A stretch of 39,602 nt of DNA from Bradyrhizobium tropiciagri (GTDB taxonomy: Bacteria; Pseudomonadota; Alphaproteobacteria; Rhizobiales; Xanthobacteraceae), in the NCBI RefSeq assembly GCF_001189845.1, contig NZ_LFLZ01000079.1:1-39602 (forward strand), read 5' to 3'. The position numbers and the translations under genes were made by a program. Shown here piece by piece: positions 17,299 to 25,612 of the stretch (position 1 is the stretch's first letter; the number at the start of each line of letters is the position of its first letter). Under the pieces are notes generated by a model that worked only from the letters and a program-made list of their open reading frames with translations, made no database searches and was not told the DNA's origin.

Positions 17299-17654
17299 CG
17301 CGCGTCTGCCTTTCTCGCCTGTCGGATTTCGACAACCCGCTCGTCTCAATGCTTCGACTTGCGATCCCGAATCCGTCAGGCCGACATCAGACGTCGAGGT
17401 GCGCGCGCGATTACGCACCTTGTGCTGCCTGACTCCTGGGGATTCGCATCCGGGTCGTCGATAAATCCCGTGATGCCTGCTAGAGCAAATTCTTGTCCGC
17501 AAACGATCGAGTGCAAGTAATGAGCTTGTCATAAACGCAGTCGCCGGATGGTGGCAATCCGGATAACACCGGGAACCGGGCGCCCAACACGGCTCTTTCG
17601 GAGTACGACGTCGAGGCGCGTCGACCCCCGTAAAATCACGACATGCCCGCGAGC
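17299..17654. other. Gap without recognised gene
   Basis: 356 bases between the small exported protein and the TauE-like gene. Open stretches on both strands here are short, Arg-rich and without domain or leader character. I see no strong hairpin, no tRNA and no member of the repeat families found elsewhere in the window. It may hold the promoter of the downstream minus-strand gene starting at 17298. Confidence 0.5.
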
Positions 17655-18416
17655 CTACGCCGCCATTGCCGACCATAGCAGTGCTGTGCCCGCCGCGAGC
17701 ATGATGCCGTCCATGATCAGGCGGAACGATTCCGGCTTCATCTGCAGCACGAAACGTTTGGCGATGAAGGCGCCAGCCATCAGCGAGGCGCCGGCGATCA
17801 GGCCCTTCAGTGCGATATCAGGCGTCAGCGCGCCGAATCGTTCGAACGTCACCGACTTGCTGACATAGAGCCCGAGCGAGCTTGCCGCTTCGGTGGCGAG
17901 GAACGCGCCCTTGTTGAGGCCGTAGAACAGAAACAGCGGCACGCTGAGCGGGCCGGTCGAGGCCACGATGCCGGTGAGGTATCCGATGAGCGCGCCGCCG
18001 ATTATCAGATGCCAGAGATTGGCCTTGAGCTTGTGTTTGGCGAGCCAGTGCCGCACCGGCACCATCGTGATCAGGAACATGCCGATCGCAATATCGACCG
18101 CGCGCGAAGGCAGTGCGAGCAGGGTGCGCGCGCCGAGGGCCGCGGCCGGAACGCCCGTGATCGAGTAGGCGAGGCAGGCACGCCAGTCGACCTCGCGCCA
18201 CCACGCCAGGATACGCGACAGATTGGCCATCACGGCGGCGACCGCCATGATCGGCACCGCCTGCTTCGGCCCGTACTGATAGACCAGCACCGGCATCAGC
18301 ATGATCGACGAGCCGGTGCCGACGATGCCGGAGATGGTGCCGGCGACCAGGCCGACGATGAGGACGAAGAGAAAGCCCACGCGCACTCCACGACGCGATC
18401 CCGAGCCACGCCGCAT
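17655..18416 (-). CDS. TauE/SafE family sulfite or organosulfonate exporter
   Basis: A 253-residue inner-membrane permease of the TauE/SafE (DUF81) family, whose members move sulfite, sulfoacetate or related anions. Seven to eight hydrophobic helices are visible. The first half contains the family-typical GTISGIVGTGSSIMLMPVLV and the second half the matching GYLTGIVASTGPLSVPLFLF, the internal duplication of this family. The ATG at 18416 adds ten basic residues; GTG starts at residues 11 or 13 (18386 or 18380) would begin directly at the first helix and are good alternatives. No sulfur-metabolism gene is next to it, so the substrate is open. Confidence 0.88.
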   Translation of the reverse strand: MRRGSGSRRGVRVGFLFVLIVGLVAGTISGIVGTGSSIMLMPVLVYQYGPKQAVPIMAVAAVMANLSRILAWWREVDWRACLAYSITGVPAAALGARTLLALPSRAVDIAIGMFLITMVPVRHWLAKHKLKANLWHLIIGGALIGYLTGIVASTGPLSVPLFLFYGLNKGAFLATEAASSLGLYVSKSVTFERFGALTPDIALKGLIAGASLMAGAFIAKRFVLQMKPESFRLIMDGIMLAAGTALLWSAMAA

Positions 18417-18506
18417 GCGTGACGGAAGCCGTGGCGCAGTGTGGCCTCAGGGTTCAGCGCGGCGCAAGGGTGCGCCCGAACCAGGGACGTGCCGTCAAAC
18501 GCAGCG

Positions 18507-19310
18507 TCAGTACTTCGCGACGACCGGGCCGCCGAAGCGGTAGTTGACGCGCACCGTCACCATGTCGACGTCCTGGCGGATGCGTTCGTCGTGGTTGATC
18601 GCGGCGATGAAAGCGGGATCGTAGGTCATGCGAACGGTGTTGGTCCCCATGAACAGATGATCGTATTCGACCGCCAGCGACCAGTTGCGCGCGATCGCAT
18701 ATTCGGCGCCGGCGCCGATCGCGCCGCCCCAGCGCGTCTCGCTGCCGTGATCGGCGATGAAGCCGACCGGTACGCCGGGGCCGAATGCCGGCGTGATGAA
18801 GCTCTCGTAGCGATCGCTCACCACGGCCGCACCGCCCTTCGCATACAGCAGGAACGCGCCCCAGGAATAGCCGAGCTGTCCGGTGAACAGGCCGATGGCG
18901 TCGATCTTCGAGCGGTTGGCGAAGCCCGCGAACAGCGGGGCTGTGGATGGGTTCGAGCCGGAGAGATCGGCCCAATTTCCTTGCGCCTCGACGCCGAACA
19001 CCCAGGCCGCCTGCTGCCAGCGATAGCCGATCTGGCCGCCGGCGGTCGCGCCGCTGGCGGTATGGCAACCTTCGGGGCCGGTGAAATTCACGGCCCCGAG
19101 CGCCGGATTGGTGATGGTGAAGGGCACGATGTCCCAGCACTTACGGCTCCAGGCGCCGCCACCATTGGCGCCGATATAGAAGCCGCTCCAGTCAGTGGCG
19201 GCGGCAACGATCGGCGGCGCCTTGGTGTACGGGCGGGCTGCGAGGTCGGCAGCGGAGGCGCTGGCAATGCCGAGCGCAAGCATGGATGCGGCGACGAAAT
19301 ACGTCTTCAT
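18507..19310 (-). CDS. Outer-membrane beta-barrel protein (Omp25/RopB-like)
   Basis: A 267-residue outer-membrane protein. The signal peptide MKTYFVAASMLALGIASASA is followed by ADLAARPYTKAPP, the typical mature start of alphaproteobacterial Omp25/Omp31-like barrels. Next come WSGFYIGANGGGAWS and alternating strands such as GGQIGYRWQQAAWVFGVEAQ, GLFTGQLGYSWGAFLLYAKG and WSLAVEYDHLFMG. The last strand (VDMVTVRVNYRFGGPVVAKY) ends in an aromatic-containing tail suited to BAM recognition. The ATG at 19310 is used because it starts the signal peptide. Function is probably structural or porin-like. An interrupted repeat AAATCGA/TCGATTT (19335-19341 and 19353-19359) lies upstream; its meaning is unknown. 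Confidence 0.9.
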   Translation of the reverse strand: MKTYFVAASMLALGIASASAADLAARPYTKAPPIVAAATDWSGFYIGANGGGAWSRKCWDIVPFTITNPALGAVNFTGPEGCHTASGATAGGQIGYRWQQAAWVFGVEAQGNWADLSGSNPSTAPLFAGFANRSKIDAIGLFTGQLGYSWGAFLLYAKGGAAVVSDRYESFITPAFGPGVPVGFIADHGSETRWGGAIGAGAEYAIARNWSLAVEYDHLFMGTNTVRMTYDPAFIAAINHDERIRQDVDMVTVRVNYRFGGPVVAKY

Positions 19311-19454
19311 GGGCAGACCCAAATGCATGAAATCAAATCGATGCCAGCCTAGTCGATTTGCACGACCTCCGGCTGTACCCGGTCCGCCACATCCGGCCGC
19401 ATTCGCGGGCGTTCGAGCGACCGAGAGGCATGCGAAAGCGGATCCATATCTTGA

Positions 19455-19577
19455 CGTCGTCCTGGCGAAAGCCAGGACCCATTACCCCAAGCATTAGCCG
19501 GTATGCGACGCTGGGGCCGCAATCCCGTTCACAATCAAATGCGGTGGTTATGGGTCCTGGCTTTCGCCAGGACGACG
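19455..19577. repeat. Dispersed inverted repeat with perfect 28-base arms
   Basis: The arm at 19455-19482 (CGTCGTCCTGGCGAAAGCCA and on to GGACCCAT) pairs without mismatch with 19550-19577. The 67-base interior ends in GGTGGTT, also present at the same place in the related copy at 11070-11374. This intact copy shows what the uninterrupted element looks like. It occupies most of the gap 19311-19649 between the outer-membrane protein and xth genes, where I see no coding sequence. Confidence 0.9.
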
Positions 19578-19649
19578 GCGGTGTGTGCCGGCATCATCCA
19601 GTCCGCGTCGCGACACCATGCTGATTGTCACGAGGCGTGACGCCACCCA

Positions 19650-20420
19650 TCACTTCAACACCACCCACGCCGGCGCGTGATCGCTCGCGCCTTCCTCGCC
19701 GCGGATGTCGCGGTCGACGCCGGCCTTCTGAAGCCGCTGCGCCACTGCGGGACTGAGCAGCAGATGATCGAGCCGCAGGCCCGCATCGCGCGGCCAGCGC
19801 TGGCGCTTGTAGTCCCAGAAGGTGAACATCTGATCGTCCGGATGCAGCGTGCGGATCGCATCGCACCAGCCCTGGTCGACCAGCGCCTTGAACGCGGCGC
19901 GGCTCTTCGGCTGGATCAGCGCATCCTTGTCCCAGGAGCGGGTCGGATAGATGTCGAACGGCGTCGGCGCGACATTGTAGTCGCCGGCCAGCACCACGGG
20001 GACGTCCTGCTTGAGAAGCTTGGCGGCGTGCGCGCGCAGCCGCTTGAACCAGGCCAGCTTGTAGTCGAATTTCGGCCCGGGCTGCGGATTGCCGTTCGGC
20101 AGATAGAGGCTGGTCACGACGATGCCGCGCACCGCAGTCTCGATGTAGCGCGCCTCGTGATCGCCGGCGTCGCCGGGCAGGGCGGTGCGGATCAGGACTG
20201 GCTCGGCGTTGCGCGCGAGAATGGCGACGCCGTTCCAGGTCTTCTGCCCCCGCCACACCGCGCCGTAGCCGGCCTTCTCGATCGCAGCTTGGGGAAACTC
20301 GGCGTCGCTTGCTTTCAATTCCTGCAGGCTGACGACGTCGGGCTTGGCCGATTTCAGCCAGCGCAGCAGGTTCGGCAGCCGCCGGTTGACGTTGTTGATG
20401 TTGAAGGTCGCGATCTTCAT
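19650..20420 (-). CDS. xth: Exodeoxyribonuclease III (AP endonuclease)
   Basis: A 256-residue metal-dependent DNA repair nuclease that cleaves at abasic sites and removes blocked 3' ends. The exonuclease-endonuclease-phosphatase fold is shown by MKIATFNINNVNRRLPNLL at the start, the metal-binding Glu in VVSLQELKASD, catalytic residues in VVLAGDYNVAP and the C-terminal SDHAPAWV motif with its essential His. The length matches the family. It is the last gene of a likely dnaB-alr-xth transcription unit, starting 18 bases after alr. Confidence 0.95.
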   Translation of the reverse strand: MKIATFNINNVNRRLPNLLRWLKSAKPDVVSLQELKASDAEFPQAAIEKAGYGAVWRGQKTWNGVAILARNAEPVLIRTALPGDAGDHEARYIETAVRGIVVTSLYLPNGNPQPGPKFDYKLAWFKRLRAHAAKLLKQDVPVVLAGDYNVAPTPFDIYPTRSWDKDALIQPKSRAAFKALVDQGWCDAIRTLHPDDQMFTFWDYKRQRWPRDAGLRLDHLLLSPAVAQRLQKAGVDRDIRGEEGASDHAPAWVVLK

Positions 20421-20438
20421 GCGCGACGATCGATCGGG

Positions 20439-21758
20439 TCAGGTGACCGGTGTGGACGGCTCGGCAGGCAATGGCGGCGGTGCAGCGGGCGCTGCCGTCG
20501 GCAAGGCGGGAGGCGCCGCCGGCGTGGCGGCGGGCTCGCTCTTCTCGGCGGCTGCGTCGCTCTTCACGGCGACGGTGTCGTTCGCGGCGACGGCATCGCC
20601 GCCCTTGTAGATGCGCACGAAGCGGCGGCCGAGGCTGGTCAGCACCTCGTAGCCGATGGTGCCGAAATGATGTGCGACCTCGTCGACCGTGATGCCTTCG
20701 CCGATCAGCGTCACCATGTGGCCGCGCCGGACCGCGTTCTTGTCGAGGTCGGTGACGTCGACCGCAATCAGGTCCATCGAGACGCGGCCGGCGATCGGGC
20801 AACGCTTGCCGGCGACCACGACCTCGGCACCGCGGGTGCCGTCATTGGCGCTGGCGGCGCGGAAATAGCCGTCGGCATAGCCGGCCGCGACGATCGCAAG
20901 TCGGGTCGGCCGGCGCGCGGTCCAGGTGCCGCCATAGCCGACGGTCTCGCCGCGATCGATGTTGCGGATCTGCACGATGCGCGCCTTGAGGTCGACCACC
21001 TGCTGCATCGGGTTGTCGGCCTCCGGCGTCGGATTGACGCCGTAGAGCGCGCAGCCGGGCCGCACCATCTCGAACTGGAATTGGGCGCCGAGGAACACGC
21101 CGGAGGAATTCGCCAGCGAGGCCGGCACGCCGGTGAAAAGGCTCGCGATCTCGCGGAAGCTCGCAAGCTGCTTGGCATTGGCGGGACTGTTGAGCAATTC
21201 GGCGGAGGCGAGGTGGCTCATCACAAGCGTGATGCCGTGGTCGCCGGCATTGATGCGGGGGATGATGCCCTGCGCCTCGCTCACGGTAAGCCCGAGCCGG
21301 TTCATGCCGGTGTCGATGTGAATGGCGGCGCCGCCGGACCAGCCGGAGCGGCGGCAGAACACGTCCCATTCGGCGAGTTCGTTGAGATCGCCGATGACCG
21401 GCTTGCAGTCGATTTTGGCGTAGGCGTCGCCGGTCTGCTGGAAGAAACCGCCGAGCGCATACACCGTTGCCTGCGGAACGGCCGCGCGCACCACGGCGGC
21501 CTCCTCGACGGTGGCGACGAAAAAGGTCTTGCAGCCGGCCTTGGCCAGCGCCCGCGACACCTGCTCGGCGCCGCAGCCATAGGCGTTGGCCTTGACCACG
21601 GCGGCGCATTCCGCCGGTACCGCGGTCTTCTCGAGCTTGCGCCAGTTGGCGATGATGGCGTCGAGGTCGACGGTCAGGATGCCGGTGGCGGTCGGGTGGG
21701 CCGCCAGCAGACTGGCTTCGGGCGTCAGCTGCGATTTCGCGTCGGTCACGATGTTCAT
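20439..21758 (-). CDS. alr: Alanine racemase with a Pro/Ala-rich tail
   Basis: A PLP enzyme interconverting L- and D-alanine, giving D-Ala for peptidoglycan. The 439-residue protein has the PLP lysine at K56 (VVKANAYGCG), the catalytic Tyr in ETVGYGGTW, and the arginine-containing C-terminal barrel segments (GRVSMDLIAVDVTDL). Usual alanine racemases end near residue 380, at the position of GYEVLTSLGRRFVRIY. Here about 55 extra residues, almost all Ala, Pro, Val, Glu and Lys, follow and look unstructured. The gene lies between dnaB (51-base gap) and xth (18-base gap) on the same strand. Confidence 0.96.
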   Translation of the reverse strand: MNIVTDAKSQLTPEASLLAAHPTATGILTVDLDAIIANWRKLEKTAVPAECAAVVKANAYGCGAEQVSRALAKAGCKTFFVATVEEAAVVRAAVPQATVYALGGFFQQTGDAYAKIDCKPVIGDLNELAEWDVFCRRSGWSGGAAIHIDTGMNRLGLTVSEAQGIIPRINAGDHGITLVMSHLASAELLNSPANAKQLASFREIASLFTGVPASLANSSGVFLGAQFQFEMVRPGCALYGVNPTPEADNPMQQVVDLKARIVQIRNIDRGETVGYGGTWTARRPTRLAIVAAGYADGYFRAASANDGTRGAEVVVAGKRCPIAGRVSMDLIAVDVTDLDKNAVRRGHMVTLIGEGITVDEVAHHFGTIGYEVLTSLGRRFVRIYKGGDAVAANDTVAVKSDAAAEKSEPAATPAAPPALPTAAPAAPPPLPAEPSTPVT

Positions 21759-21809
21759 GGCGCAGTTGTACGCGCGGGGCTTGCGCCGTTCAACCGCGCC
21801 GCGGGATCA

Positions 21810-23312
21810 TCAATAGGCGCGATCCGGAACCTGGCCATCGGGGGCGAGGTCGCCGAACCGCGTCACGCTGGCCTCGAAGTGCAGATCGACCGTGCCGGTC
21901 GGGCCGTGGCGCTGCTTGCCGATGATGACTTCGGCTTTGCCATGGGCGAGCCCCATTTCCATCTGCCACTTCTCGTGCTCGGGGGTGCCGGGACGCGGTT
22001 CCTTGTTCGCGAGGTAGTATTCCTCGCGATACACGAACATCACGACGTCGGCGTCCTGCTCGATCGAACCGGATTCACGCAGGTCGGAGAGTTGCGGCCG
22101 CTTGTCGTCGCGGTTTTCGACCTGACGCGACAGCTGCGACAGCGCGATGATCGGAACGTTCAATTCCTTCGCCAGCGCTTTCAGGTTTGTCGTGATCTCA
22201 GTGATTTCCTGCACGCGGTTGTCGTTGCCCTTCTTGCCCGAGCCTTGCAGCAGCTGGATGTAGTCGATCACGATCAGATCGAGGCCCTTCTGCCGCTTGA
22301 GGCGGCGGGCGCGCGCGGTGAGCTGCGAGATCGAAAGGCCGCCGGTTTCGTCGACATAGAACGGCAGCGATTGCAGCTCGATCGAGCAATCGCGGATCTT
22401 TTCGAAGTCGAGCTCGGAGATGCCGCCGCGGCGGATCGAGCTCGAGGGGATGCCGGTGCGTTCGGCGAGAATACGGGTGGCGAGCTGTTCGCCGCTCATT
22501 TCGCAGGAGAAGAAGCCGACCGAGCCACCGTGGATCGCCTTCGTGGTGCCGTCCGGCTGGACCTCGCCCTCATAGGCCTTGGCGATGTTGTAGGCGATGT
22601 TGGTGGCAAGCGAGGTTTTGCCCATGCCGGGGCGGCCGGCGAGGATGATGAGGTCGGACGGCTGCAGGCCGCCCATGCGGGCGTCGAGGTCGCGCAGGCC
22701 GGTCGAGATGCCGGACAGCTTGCCGTCGCGCTGGAATGCCTTGGCCGCCATGTCGACGGCGATCGTCAGCGCTTGTGCGAAGCGCTGGAAGCCGCCGTCG
22801 TAGCGGCCGGTTTCAGCCAGGCTGTAGAGCTGCCGCTCGGCATCCTCGATCTGCGCGCGCGGCGCAAAATCGACCGGCGCATCGTAGGCAACGTTGACGA
22901 TGTCCTCGCCGATCTGGATCAGATTGCGCCGCAGGCTCAGGTCATAAACGGTACGTCCGTAATCCTGGGCGTTGATGATGGTGGTCGCTTCGGCGGCGAG
23001 ACGGGCGAGGTATTGGCTGATCGTCATCCCGCCGATGTCGGTATCGGCCGGCAGGAACGTCTTCAGAGTGACGGGGGTCGCGACCTTGCCCATCCGGATC
23101 AGGGAGCTCGCGGTCTCGTAGATCGTCTGGTGCAGCGGCTCGAAGAAATGCTTCGGCTCGAGGAAATCGGAGACGCGATAGAACGCGTCGTTGTTGACCA
23201 GGATCGCGCCCAGCAGGCTCTGCTCAGCTTCGATGTTGTGCGGCGCACTCCGATAGGTCGGGGATGCGGCATCGGGCGCGAGCTTGTGGACGTTCGAATC
23301 AATCAAGGCCAT
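21810..23312 (-). CDS. dnaB: Replicative DNA helicase DnaB
   Basis: The hexameric helicase that unwinds DNA at the replication fork. The 500-residue protein has the N-terminal primase-interacting domain (about residues 22-125, with PHNIEAEQSLLGAILVNNDA), a linker, and the RecA-like motor domain. The Walker A loop GRPGMGKT is at residues 226-233, Walker B is in LDLIVIDYIQLL, and motif H4 lies near SGSIEQDADVVMFVYREEYY. A 30-residue C-terminal tail follows. The ATG at 23312 gives MALIDSNVHKLAPD. About 290 bases of non-coding sequence separate it from the small membrane frame upstream. Confidence 0.97.
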   Translation of the reverse strand: MALIDSNVHKLAPDAASPTYRSAPHNIEAEQSLLGAILVNNDAFYRVSDFLEPKHFFEPLHQTIYETASSLIRMGKVATPVTLKTFLPADTDIGGMTISQYLARLAAEATTIINAQDYGRTVYDLSLRRNLIQIGEDIVNVAYDAPVDFAPRAQIEDAERQLYSLAETGRYDGGFQRFAQALTIAVDMAAKAFQRDGKLSGISTGLRDLDARMGGLQPSDLIILAGRPGMGKTSLATNIAYNIAKAYEGEVQPDGTTKAIHGGSVGFFSCEMSGEQLATRILAERTGIPSSSIRRGGISELDFEKIRDCSIELQSLPFYVDETGGLSISQLTARARRLKRQKGLDLIVIDYIQLLQGSGKKGNDNRVQEITEITTNLKALAKELNVPIIALSQLSRQVENRDDKRPQLSDLRESGSIEQDADVVMFVYREEYYLANKEPRPGTPEHEKWQMEMGLAHGKAEVIIGKQRHGPTGTVDLHFEASVTRFGDLAPDGQVPDRAY

Positions 23313-23603
23313 GGACGAGCTTATTCTTCTGATTTCGTCGTTACTGAGATTTTCGGCTGTGGGGCGGCGATCAAGCGCCAGCCCGGCGCGAAGCGAAAGA
23401 TCGGATGTTTCTTATGCACGATTCACACAACGCGATGTGGGAATCCGGGACCGCTGGATGCATTCCGCTTGACGGGGTTTTGCCCGGAATCGGGCGGAAG
23501 GCGGCCGGTCCGCGATGGCGTTGGCAAAAGTTCGGCGCGGCCTGAACCTTTTTTGCGGTTGCAGCGCCCAATCAACAGCGAGGTTGGTGCTGGCCCCGGC
23601 TGC

Positions 23604-23726
23604 TCAGACCAGAATGAGGAAAGCCAGCGCGATCAAGGCGGCGGCCACGCCAGTTGCGATCAAGGCGTAGTCGGTCACGAGGTCGCGCTGCGGGTCCAAC
23701 ATCGTCTGATGCGTTTCTCGGGTCAT
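23604..23726 (-). CDS. Tiny putative membrane protein, 40 residues, Flp-pilin-like helix
   Basis: A short reading frame not usually caught by length filters. It encodes MTRETHQTMLDPQRDLVTDY followed by ALIATGVAAALIALAFLILV and a stop. One hydrophobic helix fills the C-terminal half. The TDYALIATGVAAALIAL stretch resembles the EYGLIAA-type N-terminal helix of Flp/Fap pilins, but the Gly processing site expected before it is missing. Evidence for expression is the charged-then-hydrophobic design and a CRP-type site 34 bases upstream of the start; the ribosome-binding site (GATCCGGA) is weak. Confidence 0.5.
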   Translation of the reverse strand: MTRETHQTMLDPQRDLVTDYALIATGVAAALIALAFLILV

Positions 23727-24101
23727 TCCGGATCACTACGACAGCCCGGAACGGACCTCTGTGAAGCAGATCACATCTGCCGCATTTTCTTTGCGGCAGC
23801 TTCGCGGGAACGACCCGGCCGATTCCGGGTTGTCCTCGCTCAGGGAAGATACGGGGTCGATGGCTCAAGAGTTTCAGACAGCACGATCAGGGCTTGGCCG
23901 GGCGGGCGGTACCGACCGTCGCTGGCTGGTGGCGCTTGTCGACGCGATGGAGCAGGCGGCCCGTCCGGAGATCCGGAATGTTCCCTGCGATGTGAGGCTG
24001 GTTTCCGCCGCCGTCGCGCATCTGGCGCGTCCAGCCCCAAGCTTCGCCCATTGCGGGTCGGCTTTCAGCCTGCGCAACTAGCAAAACCCGTTGTCGCGGA
24101 T
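23727..24101. other. Intergenic region with CRP-type site and hairpin
   Basis: 375 bases between the tiny membrane frame and the cfa-like gene. It holds the palindrome at 23760-23775 (listed separately) and a perfect hairpin CTGCCGCA-TTTTCTT-TGCGGCAG at about 23777-23799 with no T tract after it. A plus-strand open stretch (ATG 23860 to 24081, 73 residues, starting MAQEFQTARSGLG) has a poor ribosome-binding site and no recognisable domain; I cannot tell whether it is real. Confidence 0.4.
23760..23775. promoter_or_regulatory. CRP-family operator, TGTGA-N6-TCACA
   Basis: TGTGA-AGCAGA-TCACA is an exact match to the classic CRP half-site palindrome. An overlapping perfect inverted repeat GCAGAT-CAC-ATCTGC (23766-23780) shares its right part. 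The site is 34 bases upstream of the minus-strand start at 23726 and about 100 bases upstream of a doubtful plus-strand frame. The match is seen directly; which CRP-family protein uses it, and for which gene, is inference. Confidence 0.5.
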
Positions 24102-25354
24102 TCACTCGCCGGCGAGTTGCAGTCGGGGCTTTGCGGCGCCGGTTTCCCTGAGCCGCAGCCGGCCTTCCTCGCGCCCGATATAATCGCGGGTCATCGGCAC
24201 CACGCCCTGGCGCTTGGTGAGTTGCAGCTGGAAGTTCATCATGTTCTGGACGCGGAACGACATCTCCGAGGCCGCCAGGTAGAATTCCCACATCCGGGCA
24301 AAGGTCTCGTCGTAGAGCCGCACCGCCTCCTCGCGCCGCGCCATGAAGCGGTCGCGCCACGCCTTCAGGGTCTCCGCGTAGTGCAGGCGCAGGATCTCCA
24401 TGTCGCAGATCAGCAATCCGGCCTTCTCGATCGCCGGCATGACCTCGGAGAGCGCCGGAATATACCCGCCGGGGAAGATGTATTTCCGGATCCAGGGGCT
24501 GGTGACGTCGGGACCGGTCGAGCGGCCGATCGAGTGCAGCATCATGACGCCGTCATCGCTCAGCAGCTCGGCGCAGCGCTTGAAGAAGGTTTCGTAGTAG
24601 GCGACCCCGACATGCTCGAACATGCCGACCGAGACGATGCGGTCGAATGGGCCGGGGATGTCGCGGTAGTCCTGCATCAGGAAACGCGCCGATTGCGCCA
24701 GGTTCCGCTCGGCCGCCCGGGCGTGGATATCTGCAACTGCTCGGTCGACAGCGTGACACCGGTGACGTCGGCGCCGCTCATCTCGGCGAGATAGAGCCCG
24801 AGGCCGCCCCAGCCGGAACCGATGTCGAGAACGCGCTGGCCGGGCGTGATCAGGAGTTTTGCGGCGAGGTGGCGCTTCTTGGCGAGCTGGGCGTCATCCA
24901 GCGTCGCGTCCGGCGTCTCGAAATAGGCGCAGCTGTATTGTTTGTCCGCGTCGAGGAAGAGGGAATAGAGGCGGCCGTCGAGATCGTAGTGGCGGGCGAC
25001 GTTGCTCCTGGAGCGGCCGCGCGCATTGATCTGCTGGGCGCGCCGTCCGAGGAAGCGCAGCCAGGCCTGCAGCCTGGCGAAGTTCGGCAACATGGCCGCC
25101 TGGCCCATCAGGACGGCCAGCACGTCGGCAATGGTGCCTTGCTCCACCACGAACGTGCCGTCCATGAAGGCTTCGCCGAGGTACAGTTCGGGATCGATCA
25201 GAATGCGGATTTCGGCCGCTCTGGACATGAATCGTGCGGCGACCGGAACTCCCGTGCCGTCACCACAGCTGAATTGAGCGCCGCTCGCGGTCGTGAACGT
25301 GATCGAGCCACGGCGGATGAAGCGCCCCAAGAAGTATCGCAACAATCGGTCCAT
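24102..25354 (-). pseudogene. Cyclopropane-fatty-acyl-phospholipid synthase family, frame broken once
   Basis: An SAM-dependent methyltransferase related to cyclopropane fatty acid synthase, which adds a methylene bridge to unsaturated membrane phospholipid acyl chains. The N-terminal part starts MDRLLRYFLGRFIRRGSITF at 25354 and includes ARHYDLDGRLYSLFLDADKQ, YSCAYFETPD, and the SAM-binding VLDIGSGWGGLGLYLAE. Near 24724 the frame shifts after TLSTEQLQIS. The rest continues in another frame with DRIVSVGMFEHVGVAYYETF and IFPGGYIPALSE, the family's catalytic half. One base restored between 24724 and 24725 (giving SNARAAERNLAQSARFLMQD) yields 417 residues, a normal length. Labelled pseudogene only because the printed frame is broken. 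Confidence 0.85.
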
Positions 25355-25612
25355 CGAAACACCAACGGAACGGCAAGCTGCACACCGACACCACCGGAGC
25401 TGATCACTCCAATGTGTCCCCAATCTCAACATAGGCAGGGAATTAAAGGCCGCTACTGCGTTGGCGTCAAAGCCGATATTCCAAAATGTGACAATTGCGT
25501 GGATGCGTCATGCGCGCGCTTCCATTCGCGTGATAATCGGCTACAAGGTGACCGCCGCGGCCGATCCATGAGGCGCAGGCGGCAATTTTTCCGGAATTTG
25601 GAGACTTAAGGA

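Noticed and set aside
23860..24081. A 73-codon plus-strand frame in the dnaB-cfa interval
   Set aside because: Weak ribosome-binding site and no recognisable sequence; kept only as a remark.
19677..24794. A 1705-codon open frame on the plus strand
   Set aside because: It lies antisense to xth, alr, dnaB and part of the cfa-like gene, all with clear motifs. Its product is Arg/Gly/Asp/Ala-rich without domains, as expected for a GC-rich shadow frame.
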